From NCBI GenBank assembly GCA_964363685.1, contig CAYIJG010000008.1, positions 1 through 24,951 of the forward strand: a stretch of 24,951 bases of DNA. The letters are read 5' to 3'. Position numbers and translations under genes: made by a program. A model generated the notes under the pieces. That model searched no databases. It had not been told where the DNA came from and saw nothing but the letters and a program-made list of their open reading frames with translations. This stretch comes from XYD2-FULL-39-9 sp964363685 (GTDB lineage: Bacteria; Patescibacteriota; Patescibacteriia; Magasanikbacterales; GWA2-37-8). Below, piece after piece: positions 7,292 through 13,848 of the stretch. Position 1 is the first letter of the stretch; every line of letters begins with the position of its first letter.

Positions 7292-7633
7292 TCAAACATG
7301 CAAAAGACAATCACAAGGCTTGTTTTTTAAAATCACTTTTTGCTCTTCCACCGTATTGATAAACACCGTTTGCCCGCTCGCGCCCGTGGCCAGTTTTTTA
7401 TCCAACTGTGTCTGGTGATTATACCCCCGTTTGCCAAATTCCTCCACCAACGCCTCATGCCTATCATAGAGCGCGCGAGTCTTGCCTACCCAGCGCAAGG
7501 TTTCGGGATGGCGAGAATACCCGCCTTTGGCTTTGTGCTTGGTGAGAATATTCCACAGGCCGTGGAGTTCCCGATGCTCGGCCAGCAGATGCTTTCGGCA
7601 GAGGTGTTTTGGATGGATGTCCCAAACGCGCAT
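7292..7633 (-). CDS. Pyrimidine-dimer DNA glycosylase / endonuclease V-like protein
   Basis: From the ATG at 7633 the product is 113 residues and aligns by eye with T4 DenV-type pyrimidine-dimer glycosylase/AP lyase, which removes UV photoproducts. The segment HLLAEHRELHGLW (15-27) parallels HLMAEYRELPRVF of T4 DenV, placing Arg21-Glu22 at the T4 Arg22-Glu23 pair. SRHPETLRWVGKTRALYDRHEALVEEFGKRGYNH follows the helical core. The residue after the initiator Met is Arg rather than the Thr whose amino group is the nucleophile in T4, which bacterial relatives also seem to show. The frame is open to a GTG at 7675, but that extension overlaps the terminator side and has no family similarity. It is monocistronic. 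Confidence 0.75.
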   Translation of the reverse strand: MRVWDIHPKHLCRKHLLAEHRELHGLWNILTKHKAKGGYSRHPETLRWVGKTRALYDRHEALVEEFGKRGYNHQTQLDKKLATGASGQTVFINTVEEQKVILKNKPCDCLLHV

Positions 7634-7679
7634 ATTAACATTTACAAAAATTTCTGATATATTACAGGCAATCACTACG

Positions 7680-7721
7680 AAAAAGACCCTTATGCGGTTC
7701 CGTCCGCATCGGGGGCTTTTT
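7680..7721. terminator. Strong bidirectional terminator-like hairpin
   Basis: A long stem combines A-tract/T-tract outer pairing (AAAAAG / CTTTTT), a CCC/GGG segment and a perfect ATGCGG / CCGCAT inner stem with a TTCCGT loop. U-runs follow on both strands. It would insulate the glycosylase gene from the toxin-antitoxin unit. No promoter or ORF lies in the adjoining AT-rich spacer 7724-7825. Confidence 0.75.
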
Positions 7722-7825
7722 CTTTTATAGCCAAAATTCGTTTTTGATTAATGTTTATATTATTTTTTGCTTCTGGAACCATAAAATTTAGATTAATTTA
7801 TTGCGTTTTACTATCATACGCTCAC

Positions 7826-8248
7826 TTATAGATCCAAAATATAAGTACCTAAAAAAGTTTCTATAGCATCAATAGTTGATTTTTTTAATTTAGGATTACT
7901 TTCGGCTACCCATTTAGCAAAATTGTATAACTCCTGATTATCAACTTTAATCCATTTGTTATTTTTATATAGAAAGAATAACAAAGTCGCCATGGCGATT
8001 CGTTTATTACCATTTTGAAAAGGATGATTTTTAATCATCAAATAAAAAAGAATAGCGGACTTTTTAATAAGTCCGGGATAAAGCTGCCTTCCCCCAAAGG
8101 CTTGGTACGGTTGGTCTATGCATCTTTCTAAAGCATCAGAGAAACGAGTGCTAAAATCAGGAATTGGTTCGGACCAACTCATTGTTTCGCGGGCAAGACG
8201 GTGTGCAACATATTCAACATCTAAAATTGTGACCTTGTGAATATACAT
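7826..8248 (-). CDS. Fic/Doc-family death-on-curing toxin
   Basis: This 140-residue single-domain Fic protein has the size and motif of Doc-type toxins. The catalytic loop HPFQNGNKRIA (75-85) carries the His75, Asn81, Lys82 and Arg83 expected for nucleotidyl or phosphate transfer. Doc phosphorylates EF-Tu, while other Fic proteins AMPylate their targets; which activity applies cannot be read from sequence. No inhibitory (S/T)xxxE(G/N) motif is evident in it, so inhibition should come from a partner. It starts 3 nt after the stop of the HTH gene, the usual antitoxin-toxin order. The ORF is intact, so the toxin is probably functional and held in check by the neighbour. Confidence 0.88.
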   Translation of the reverse strand: MYIHKVTILDVEYVAHRLARETMSWSEPIPDFSTRFSDALERCIDQPYQAFGGRQLYPGLIKKSAILFYLMIKNHPFQNGNKRIAMATLLFFLYKNNKWIKVDNQELYNFAKWVAESNPKLKKSTIDAIETFLGTYILDL

Positions 8249-8251
8249 ACC

Positions 8252-8530
8252 TTATTCCTTTCCAAGCAACTTAAGTGTCTCTCCGTAGTCTTCAACTACT
8301 TTTTCTATGGCTTTTTTTATCTGCTCTTTTTGGTCTTCAGTTAAAGTTTTTAAGCTAATCCCCTGCACGATATCATTAACATCACTCATAGAGATAGCAT
8401 AAGAACGTCCTATCTTTTCAGCAGGAATTTGTCCTTTTTTAATGCGCTTAAATACAGCCACTCGACTTATACCAAGCATTTTGGCTAATTCAACGACGGA
8501 AATAAACAGTTTTTTTCTTTTTTCCTCCAT
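8252..8530 (-). CDS. HTH antitoxin/repressor partner of the Fic/Doc toxin
   Basis: This 92-residue two-part protein has residues about 8-55 forming an excisionase/MerR-like HTH (ISVVELAKMLGISRVAVFKRIKKGQIPAEKIGR). Residues about 60-92 form an amphipathic charged helix (TEDQKEQIKKAIEKVVEDYGETLKLLG) likely to bind the toxin. It precedes the toxin by 3 nt and has a perfect 20-bp palindrome just upstream, so it is expected to neutralise the toxin and repress its own promoter. No Fic inhibitory (S/T)xxxE(G/N) motif is visible, so neutralisation may be steric, as in Phd. Assignment rests on position and domain layout. Confidence 0.8.
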   Translation of the reverse strand: MEEKRKKLFISVVELAKMLGISRVAVFKRIKKGQIPAEKIGRSYAISMSDVNDIVQGISLKTLTEDQKEQIKKAIEKVVEDYGETLKLLGKE

Positions 8531-8553
8531 ATAATCTTTGTTAACTCTAATAT

Positions 8554-8588
8554 ATTATAAGGTTAACATATGTTAACCTGGTTGTCAA
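8554..8588 (-). promoter_or_regulatory. Operator/promoter of the toxin-antitoxin unit with 20-bp perfect palindrome
   Basis: The sequence AGGTTAACATATGTTAACCT (8560-8579) is a perfect 20-bp palindrome 29 bp before the antitoxin ATG. On the minus strand TATAAT is at 8554-8559 and TTGACA at 8583-8588, but they are 23 bp apart, so the true -35 may lie inside the palindrome (TTAACA). A further GTTAAC half-site is at 8540-8545. The arrangement fits repression by the HTH antitoxin. Confidence 0.7.
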
Positions 8589-8603
8589 CTGAGGGGTAAC
8601 GAG

Positions 8604-8625
8604 GGCTTGTTTTTTAAAACAAGCC
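8604..8625. terminator. Hairpin at the end of the glycan gene cluster
   Basis: A perfect 10-bp stem GGCTTGTTTT / AAAACAAGCC with a 2-nt loop overlaps the stop codon of the GT2 gene. No U-run follows on the minus strand outside the stem, so termination is possible but not certain. Confidence 0.4.
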
Positions 8626-9345
8626 ATATTTCCTCAAAACAATCGCCTTTGCTTCTTCATATTTCCGTACCCGCTTTGTTTTCCATGGCAACTTATACAT
8701 AAAGCTTGGCATCCAATTACTGATTCCCACTCGTCCTTTTACCACTTTACCAAACAAAACTTCTGGAATAAACACACCGGTTTTACCTTGCGCTAGTAGA
8801 GACAACCACAAATCCCAATCTTGAAATCGTTTGAGTGTTTCATCCCACGGTTTGGCAGATAGCACGCTTCTGCGAACGAGCGAAGTCGCATCTACATAAT
8901 TTACTTGTTTTAACTTCTCTGCATCAAAATTTTGGCTTTTGATAACTTTCCAACCAAATTTGAACTGGCTATAGGCATATGCTGATTGCGGATTATTTTG
9001 TAGCGCCGTAAACATTTTTTCAAGCATCTGCGGACTGGCTAGAGTATCTGCATCCCAAAATATCACATACTCACCCTTAGAATTGGCAAAGCCGAGATTG
9101 CGCGCTGAGGGAGCGCCTTTATTTTCTTGTGATAATACCGACAACATACTGCCCATGCCGATAAAATGTGTTTGCACAAAATCAATACATTCGTCTGCGA
9201 CTGTCTCAAAGTCATCGGTACTGCCATCGTTGACCACTATCACTTCCAGCGGTCGATAGGTTTGACGAAAAATATCTTCAATGGTTTTTTTGAGAGTGTG
9301 GGCGTGATTGTATACGGGGATGATGATGCTGATTAAGGGGTTCAT
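8614..9345 (-). CDS. Glycosyltransferase family 2
   Basis: This 243-residue GT-A fold glycosyltransferase probably transfers a sugar from a nucleotide donor to a lipid-linked surface glycan at the inner membrane face. ISIIIPVYNHAHTLKKTIEDIFRQTYRPLEVIVVNDGSTD is the classical GT2 N-terminus. YVIFWDADTLASPQML gives the DxD-type metal site, and RFQDWDLWLSLLAQG is the late acceptor/catalytic region. I chose the ATG at 9345 because it overlaps the GT4 stop as ATGA, a translational-coupling arrangement. An upstream in-frame start at 9369 would sit inside the GT4 gene. It is the last gene of the flippase-GT4-GT2 cluster. Confidence 0.9.
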   Translation of the reverse strand: MNPLISIIIPVYNHAHTLKKTIEDIFRQTYRPLEVIVVNDGSTDDFETVADECIDFVQTHFIGMGSMLSVLSQENKGAPSARNLGFANSKGEYVIFWDADTLASPQMLEKMFTALQNNPQSAYAYSQFKFGWKVIKSQNFDAEKLKQVNYVDATSLVRRSVLSAKPWDETLKRFQDWDLWLSLLAQGKTGVFIPEVLFGKVVKGRVGISNWMPSFMYKLPWKTKRVRKYEEAKAIVLRKYGLF

Positions 9346-10457
9346 AACTTCTCCAATTGTTTCTCCCAAGTAAATTCTTTCAATACTCGCTCACGACCAG
9401 CCACACCCATCTGCTTCGCATAATCTGTTTGCTTCATCAAATCGGCAACGGCATTGATAATACTTTGATCTTTGTAGACATCTACCACCAGGCCGGTCAC
9501 CAAATTCTGCACCGCTTCTTCCACTCCGCCAGACCGTCCGGCAACAGACGGTATTCCACACGCTGCAGCCTCCATAAAGGCCGTACCCCAGGCTTCCTGC
9601 CCCGCAGACTCATCTGAGTGGGTCAGGAGCACCAGCGCGTCGGCAATCTGATAATACTTAGGCAATTCGGTATATGGCACATGCCCGATAAAACGAGTGA
9701 CGTTTTGCAAATAGTTTTTTTGAATATCATCGATAATCTGTTTTTTCTTTGGCCCATCCCCCACTATCAACCAAACTAAATTTGGCACCTTTTCCAAAAT
9801 TTTGGGAAGTAATCTGATCAGGTGCGGATAACCTTTGCCCTCACTCATGCGCGCTACGGTGATAATTACTTTTTTACCTTCTAGCGCTAATTTTGATTTT
9901 ATTTTTTTAAGTTCCACTTCTGGAGTTCTGGCCAAAAATATTTTATCAGGGCAAGGATGAACCACGATTATTTCTTTTTTGAGATTTTCAAAATGATTCA
10001 TGAATTCATTTTTCAAGAAATCACTATTGACCACAATCTTGTCTGCATCCAAACAAACTTTTTTTAGTTTGCCTTTTTTATTTTTGGAACCAACAATCAA
10101 ATCTGTGCCATGGAAAAATACCACGTACGGAATCTTTTTTATTTTTTTAATGAGATACGCCACATAGCCAACTGGCAACGCATGATGCACATAGATAGTG
10201 CCAATATTTTCTTTTTTTACCAAACGCCAGACATCCAAAAACATCTTGGCCCATCTTGGCCAGAAAAAGAAAAAGTAGGGATTGGAACGAATGGTTTTCC
10301 AAGGATTTTTCTTATCCCATTCTTCGGTTCCGGCCATTTTGGGAGCATAGACGACTGTTTCTTCGGCGGGCAGGTTCTTGGCGAGATTGTATATATAAGA
10401 AGCCACACCTCCGATTTGAGGTGGGTATTCTAGGGTTATGATTAGGGTTTTTTGCAT
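9342..10457 (-). CDS. Glycosyltransferase family 4
   Basis: This 371-residue GT-B glycosyltransferase of the GT4 family is likely a retaining transferase in surface polysaccharide or glycoprotein-glycan assembly. The N-terminal ITLEYPPQIGGVASYIYNLAKNLP is the acceptor-domain signature. The donor domain holds TVARMSEGKGYPHLIRLLPKI, VPNLVWLIVGDGP and the nucleotide-sugar EX7E-type region EAWGTAFMEAAACGIPSVAG. It overlaps the downstream GT2 gene by 4 nt. A perfect TATAAT (10467-10472) is 9 nt before the ATG, so this gene may have its own leaderless promoter inside the end of the flippase gene. Confidence 0.9.
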   Translation of the reverse strand: MQKTLIITLEYPPQIGGVASYIYNLAKNLPAEETVVYAPKMAGTEEWDKKNPWKTIRSNPYFFFFWPRWAKMFLDVWRLVKKENIGTIYVHHALPVGYVAYLIKKIKKIPYVVFFHGTDLIVGSKNKKGKLKKVCLDADKIVVNSDFLKNEFMNHFENLKKEIIVVHPCPDKIFLARTPEVELKKIKSKLALEGKKVIITVARMSEGKGYPHLIRLLPKILEKVPNLVWLIVGDGPKKKQIIDDIQKNYLQNVTRFIGHVPYTELPKYYQIADALVLLTHSDESAGQEAWGTAFMEAAACGIPSVAGRSGGVEEAVQNLVTGLVVDVYKDQSIINAVADLMKQTDYAKQMGVAGRERVLKEFTWEKQLEKL

Positions 10458-10466
10458 ACTAAATAA

Positions 10467-10472
10467 ATTATA
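10467..10472 (-). promoter_or_regulatory. Probable -10 box for a leaderless GT4 transcript
   Basis: TATAAT lies on the minus strand, overlapping the flippase stop codon, with 9 nt between it and the GT4 ATG. No convincing -35 is visible (GGTTAA at 17 bp spacing), and no Shine-Dalgarno precedes the ATG. Confidence 0.4.
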
Positions 10473-11913
10473 CCACTTTACGCTTTAATTTAACCTTATT
10501 CAAAATCATCAAAAAAATGTCCTTAGTAATCACTTTTGTGATATACAACAGACCTAAGTAAACAATCCCGCCAATCACAATCGTAATCAGATAATGCAAC
10601 TTAAAAGATAAAGCATAAACAATTACAGCCATCACTAGGGCCGGCCACAAAGTTTGATTGAGATAGTGCCAAATATTTTTTAAATTAATCTCCACTTGGC
10701 GAGTAGAAAAATATAAGCCCAAACCACATAAGATAACATTACTCACGAGCGCCGCAATCGCCGCTCCGGTTATATTAAAAATCGGCAATAAAATCAAATT
10801 CAAAATAATATTAACCACTAGCGCAACCGACACCAACCCAGTTTGAATTTTTTGTTTGTTGGTGGCGTTGAGCAAGGCGCCAGTAATAAAAGTCAAAAAT
10901 CCAAAGATAAGACTAAGTAATAATATTCGTAGTGGCCAAATTGATGGCGCATACTGCGCGCCAAACGCATGTTTGACCACCGGATCAGCAATCGCAATAA
11001 TCCCCAGCGCCAACGGAAACACCACCACAAACAAATACCTCCAAGCTTTCTCAAACAATTGTCCAATCTTGTCTCTTTGAGAAATAAACAAACTACTAAA
11101 GACAGGATAAACACTAGCTGATAGCGCCACCGGCACAAACTGAAAGGCAAAAGTAATCTTGTAGGGCACACTCCACCAGCCCAACTCTTTGGCGGTAAGC
11201 ATCTTGGACATGAGGAGCGAATCACTATATGAATACAACCGACCAATAATTCCAGCGAGCGCAAACGGCAAAGCGGTGGCTAAAAAAATCTTAAACACTT
11301 CCATGTTCCAAACAAACTTAATCACAAAACCATACACTCTCTTGAGCATCTGACTCATGAAAAGTAAATTTAAGAAACTTGGGATGGTATAGGCAAGGAT
11401 AAGCCAGACCAGTGACCAGTGATTAAACAAAGCAATCGTACCAATAACAAGGGTTATAAACTGCGAACCAATCACAGCCATTGATTCATAGACAAGATTT
11501 TTGCGCGCGCGAAAAACGCTATTGAAGGCTGTAGTCAAATTATCAAAAAACATGGTAATTCCGGAAATATAAATTAGTAGTTTGGTTGACTCTGGGTAAT
11601 TGAGGACATTGGCAAAAAAAACTATCAGTCCGTAGGCTCCCAAGCCAAACATAATTTTTGTCCAGAAAACAGTATTAAAATACGTCTCGGCTCTATCCGA
11701 AAACCTGGCTGCTTCTCTCGTTAACACTGGTCCCATCCCAAAATCAGCCACGACCGTAAAAATAGTAGTAAAAGTAATCGCAAAAAAATAGACTCCGGTA
11801 TTTTCTACCTGAATCATTCTCGCCACAAAAATAAAATAAAAAAAAGATATCACCTTCTGCAAAACAGAGGCAACCGTAAGAAAAGAGGTGTTTTGAGCCA
11901 CGGTATAGGACAT
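10468..11913 (-). CDS. Polysaccharide/lipid-linked oligosaccharide flippase (Wzx/MATE-like)
   Basis: This 481-residue polytopic membrane protein of the MVF/polysaccharide-transport superfamily is predicted to flip undecaprenyl-linked glycans across the membrane. It begins with NTSFLTVASVLQKVISFFYFIFVARMI, the usual amphipathic start followed by helix 1. It continues as about a dozen hydrophobic segments; ARFSDRAETYFNTVFWTKI and LYSYSDSLLMSKMLTAKELGWWSVPYKI are typical family loops. A basic C-terminus (KVKLKRKVV) follows. It heads the cluster with GT4 and GT2, which supply sugar transfer. No polymerase or ligase is in the window. Confidence 0.9.
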   Translation of the reverse strand: MSYTVAQNTSFLTVASVLQKVISFFYFIFVARMIQVENTGVYFFAITFTTIFTVVADFGMGPVLTREAARFSDRAETYFNTVFWTKIMFGLGAYGLIVFFANVLNYPESTKLLIYISGITMFFDNLTTAFNSVFRARKNLVYESMAVIGSQFITLVIGTIALFNHWSLVWLILAYTIPSFLNLLFMSQMLKRVYGFVIKFVWNMEVFKIFLATALPFALAGIIGRLYSYSDSLLMSKMLTAKELGWWSVPYKITFAFQFVPVALSASVYPVFSSLFISQRDKIGQLFEKAWRYLFVVVFPLALGIIAIADPVVKHAFGAQYAPSIWPLRILLLSLIFGFLTFITGALLNATNKQKIQTGLVSVALVVNIILNLILLPIFNITGAAIAALVSNVILCGLGLYFSTRQVEINLKNIWHYLNQTLWPALVMAVIVYALSFKLHYLITIVIGGIVYLGLLYITKVITKDIFLMILNKVKLKRKVV

Positions 11914-11924
11914 ATCTTGGCTCT

Positions 11925-11953
11925 ATTTTACCTTAAAAAAAGAAGAAAAACAA
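11925..11953 (-). promoter_or_regulatory. Promoter of the flippase-glycosyltransferase cluster
   Basis: On the minus strand -35 TTGTTT (11948-11953) and -10 TAAAAT (11925-11930) have a 17-bp spacer, with the -10 ending 11 nt before the ATG at 11913. The leader would be only a few bases long. Confidence 0.5.
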
Positions 11954-11975
11954 TATTTTTTTATCAAACAAAAAA

Positions 11976-12039
11976 CCACTCGCAAAACTGTCCTCCTACC
12001 TCAATTCCCATACAGGAACTAAGGTAGGGGTGCGAGTGG
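11976..12039 (-). terminator. Long nested closing hairpin of the GC-rich orphan gene
   Basis: The outer stem is CCACTCGCA (11976-11984) with TGCGAGTGG (12031-12039). A second stem is CCTACCT (11995-12001) with AGGTAGG (12022-12028), and an apical stem is TTCC (12005-12008) with GGAA (12015-12018). On the minus strand TTTTTTG follows directly, as in an intrinsic terminator. It is far longer than the other terminators here and lies about 70 bp beyond the stop codon. Confidence 0.65.
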
Positions 12040-12097
12040 CTCTATGTGCGCACCGCCTACGTCCTACGCATGTTGGCGGTCCGCGAATGAAGTTCAT
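11996..12097 (-). CDS. Possible 33-aa Arg/Pro-rich peptide overlapping the closing hairpin
   Basis: An ATG at 12097 is preceded by AGAAGGAAG at Shine-Dalgarno distance. It opens a 33-codon frame (MNFIRGPPTCVGRRRCAH…) that runs through both arms of the long hairpin and stops at 11996. It starts 14 nt after the stop of the 127-residue gene. The product would be very basic with two Cys. The overlap with a terminator makes this doubtful; it could be a leader-like or decoy ORF. Confidence 0.25.
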   Translation of the reverse strand: MNFIRGPPTCVGRRRCAHRATRTPTLVPVWELR

Positions 12098-12111
12098 GGC
12101 ACTTCCTTCTT

Positions 12112-12495
12112 TCATTGGTAGAGGGGGCCGGTGTCGTCCTGCTCGCCTTCGGTGCGACCGAACAGTGGCGGGGTGTCTCCCGGCGCGAAGAATGTCCACT
12201 CCTCCTCGCGGTCTGGCCAGTTGACCACGATGCGAGTGCCGATTGTGGACCGATGACCTTCGAGCGGCCTCTCGATGAAGCCATACATGGCCAAGAGCTG
12301 CACCAAACCCACACTGCCAGCCGGCTTGGGCGTAGCATGATGTGCCTGGACTCCTCCACCCCGACGCAGGGTCACCTTGATCTTGCCCTCATCGACCATC
12401 ACCTCCTTGATGTCTGCCAGGTAAATTGATCCCCTGGACTCGATCTTGATCTTGCCCCCCTTGAAGGGGACAAACTCCTCAGTTGTCAACGCCAT
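12112..12495 (-). CDS. GC-rich orphan gene A, hypothetical protein (127 aa)
   Basis: The protein is not recognised. The N-terminal half is beta-rich (FVPFKGGKIKIESRGSIYLADIKEVMV, then GKIKVTLRRGGG), like a small barrel. A helix-like segment follows (VGLVQLLAMYGFIE), then a Trp- and acid-rich tail (VNWPDREEEWTFFAPGD). There is no signal peptide or membrane segment. Base use differs from its neighbours: a sampled line (12241-12300) is 57% G+C against 42% in a ribosomal line (13201-13260). The start is well supported by GAGGAGGAAG 4 nt before the ATG, one of the strongest Shine-Dalgarno sites in the window. It has its own promoter and a dedicated long terminator. Its design parallels 24348-24641. 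Confidence 0.75.
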   Translation of the reverse strand: MALTTEEFVPFKGGKIKIESRGSIYLADIKEVMVDEGKIKVTLRRGGGVQAHHATPKPAGSVGLVQLLAMYGFIERPLEGHRSTIGTRIVVNWPDREEEWTFFAPGDTPPLFGRTEGEQDDTGPLYQ

Positions 12496-12514
12496 AGACT
12501 TCCTCCTCGAGGTT

Positions 12515-12565
12515 TGGGAAATCTCCCATTACCAGTATGTATACTTGATTTAATAATTTTGTCAA
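12515..12565 (-). promoter_or_regulatory. Promoter and 5'-terminal mRNA hairpin of GC-rich gene A
   Basis: On the minus strand -35 TTGACA (12560-12565) and -10 TATACA (12538-12543) have a 16-bp spacer. About 10 nt after the -10 begins a hairpin TGGGA-gatt-TCCCA (12515-12528), so it should form at or very near the mRNA 5' end. A strong Shine-Dalgarno site and the ATG follow. Such 5' stems commonly protect mRNA from decay. Confidence 0.6.
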
Positions 12566-12594
12566 TATTATAGAAGTATTAAATTTATTAAAGC

Positions 12595-12620
12595 AAAAAC
12601 ACCCCATATCGGGGTGTTTT
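12595..12620. terminator. Rho-independent terminator after rpsI
   Basis: A perfect 10-bp stem AAAACACCCC / GGGGTGTTTT has a 5-nt loop, with T-runs on both sides, 17 bp beyond the rpsI stop codon. It closes the alpha/ribosomal operon and separates it from the promoter of GC-rich gene A. Confidence 0.85.
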
Positions 12621-12637
12621 GTGTAGAGAAGTAATAA

Positions 12638-13084
12638 TTAACGTTTGGACCACTGTGGAGCGCGACGGGCGCGTTTGAGACCTGGCTTCTTTCTTTCTTT
12701 AACTCTCGCATCACGAGTGAGGTATCCTTGAGTTTTGAGGGTTTTCTTTAATTCTTCATCCCAAACAAGCAAAGCTCTGGCAATACCATGCTGGACCGCT
12801 ACGGCTTGGCCTTTTTGACCGCCACCGACAATCTTTACAGATACATCAAAGGTTTTTTCTTTGCTGATAGCTTTAAGAGGCGCGACGATAATATTTTGCC
12901 ATTCAAAATAAGGGAAATATTCTTGGTATGGTTTACCATTGACCACAATATTACCAGATCCTGGCTGTAAACGAACACGAGCCGAAGCAGTCTTGCGTCT
13001 GCCAACAGCGCGAGTGGTATCTTCTTTTTTAGCTGGAGCAACTTTTATAGCTGCGGTTGTTTTTTTACTTACAGTCTTTGTCAT
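12638..13084 (-). CDS. rpsI: 30S ribosomal protein S9
   Basis: This protein of the 30S head contacts P-site tRNA through its C-terminal tail. Of 148 residues, about the first 25 are a Lys/Ala/Thr-rich extension (TVSKKTTAAIKVAPAKKED) before the standard start AVGRRKTASARVRLQPGSG. GGGQKGQAVAVQHGIARALL and the C-terminal TRDARVKERKKPGLKRARRAPQWSKR, ending in the conserved SKR, complete the family pattern. The extension makes it longer than the roughly 130 residues of E. coli S9. It lies 17 nt after rplM, in the conserved L13-S9 pair, and is the last gene of the operon. Confidence 0.97.
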   Translation of the reverse strand: MTKTVSKKTTAAIKVAPAKKEDTTRAVGRRKTASARVRLQPGSGNIVVNGKPYQEYFPYFEWQNIIVAPLKAISKEKTFDVSVKIVGGGQKGQAVAVQHGIARALLVWDEELKKTLKTQGYLTRDARVKERKKPGLKRARRAPQWSKR

Positions 13085-13101
13085 AAATGTTTATATTTAA
13101 C

Positions 13102-13452
13102 TTAATCGGAGAATGATACGCGTTTCAGTCTTTCATCGCGCATTTTGTTTCTTGGCAACATCTTAGAAACAGCGTGTAAAAGAATATCTTGCGGATTATT
13201 TTTCAAAACATCTTTGGCCAATTTGCTCTTCAAACCGCCTGGATGATTACTGTGGTGTCTATATTCTTTCTGAACCAATTTCTTGCCAGTAAAACGAATC
13301 TGGCTGACATGTTGAATTTCAACTTTATCACCACCATCAATATTTTTTTCAAAAGTGGTTTTATTTTTTCCCATAAGAGCAATCGCTACTTGAGTAGCAA
13401 GACGACCAACTATTTGGCCAGAGGCATCGAATACGATTTTTTTTCTTTTCAT
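13102..13452 (-). CDS. rplM: 50S ribosomal protein L13
   Basis: The 116-residue product is shorter than the roughly 142 residues of E. coli L13, having a trimmed N-terminus and lacking part of the central/C-terminal region. Family signatures are present: FDASGQIVGRLATQVAIALMGKNKTTF, GGDKVEIQHVSQIRFTGKK, YRHHSNHPGGLKS and HAVSKMLPRNKMRDERLKR. L13 is an early-assembly 23S rRNA binder. It sits between rplQ and rpsI in the same orientation with spacers of 22 and 17 nt. Confidence 0.96.
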   Translation of the reverse strand: MKRKKIVFDASGQIVGRLATQVAIALMGKNKTTFEKNIDGGDKVEIQHVSQIRFTGKKLVQKEYRHHSNHPGGLKSKLAKDVLKNNPQDILLHAVSKMLPRNKMRDERLKRVSFSD

Positions 13453-13474
13453 AGGATTTATTAATCTAAATATA

Positions 13475-13825
13475 CTAAACTAATTCAAGAATTACCTCTT
13501 CAGCTCCATCACCTTTTCTATTTTTAAACAAAACAATTCTAGTATAACCGCCTTTACGATCTTTATATCTAGCAGATAAATCTTCCATCAATTTTTTGAT
13601 AGCATTGTCTGTATACAAAACTTTCATCAACTCTCGACGAGCGGTCAAATCTTGTTTTTTAGCTTTGGTAATCAAACGTTCTGTCAAAGATTTTACCGCC
13701 TTAGCTTTGGCTTTGGTGGTTTGAATTTTTTCGTATAAAACCAAACTTTCTACCATGTTTGCCAAAAGAGATCGGCGAGCCGCTGTTTTTCTATCAAGTG
13801 TAACTTTATTTTTTTGGTGCCTCAT
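13475..13825 (-). CDS. rplQ: 50S ribosomal protein L17
   Basis: This 116-residue protein lies near the polypeptide exit tunnel. The N-terminal NKVTLDRKTAARRSLLANMVESLVLYEKIQTTKAKAK is the family hallmark, and RYKDRKGGYTRIVLFKNRKGDGAEEVILELV is the usual C-terminal strand pair. It follows rpoA by 23 nt, as in the standard alpha operon. Length is normal. Confidence 0.97.
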   Translation of the reverse strand: MRHQKNKVTLDRKTAARRSLLANMVESLVLYEKIQTTKAKAKAVKSLTERLITKAKKQDLTARRELMKVLYTDNAIKKLMEDLSARYKDRKGGYTRIVLFKNRKGDGAEEVILELV

Positions 13826-13848
13826 ACAAGTGGAAAATTAAAACGTTA

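Noticed and set aside
7317..8619. Shared 16-mer GGCTTGTTTTTTAAAA in the glycosylase gene (7317) and at the GT2 end (8604)
   Set aside because: It is a low-complexity T/A tract coding different peptides and is probably coincidence.
11976..12039. Closing hairpin of GC-rich gene A (and 24663-24734 of gene B) as integron attC sites
   Set aside because: The ORF-plus-hairpin layout is cassette-like, but the outer stems lack RYYYAAC/GTTRRRY core sites, no integrase gene is present, and a U-run follows each hairpin, so terminators explain them better.
12115..12429. Plus-strand open frame overlapping GC-rich gene A
   Set aside because: GC-rich DNA keeps opposite frames open. Only the minus-strand frame has a strong Shine-Dalgarno, promoter and terminator.
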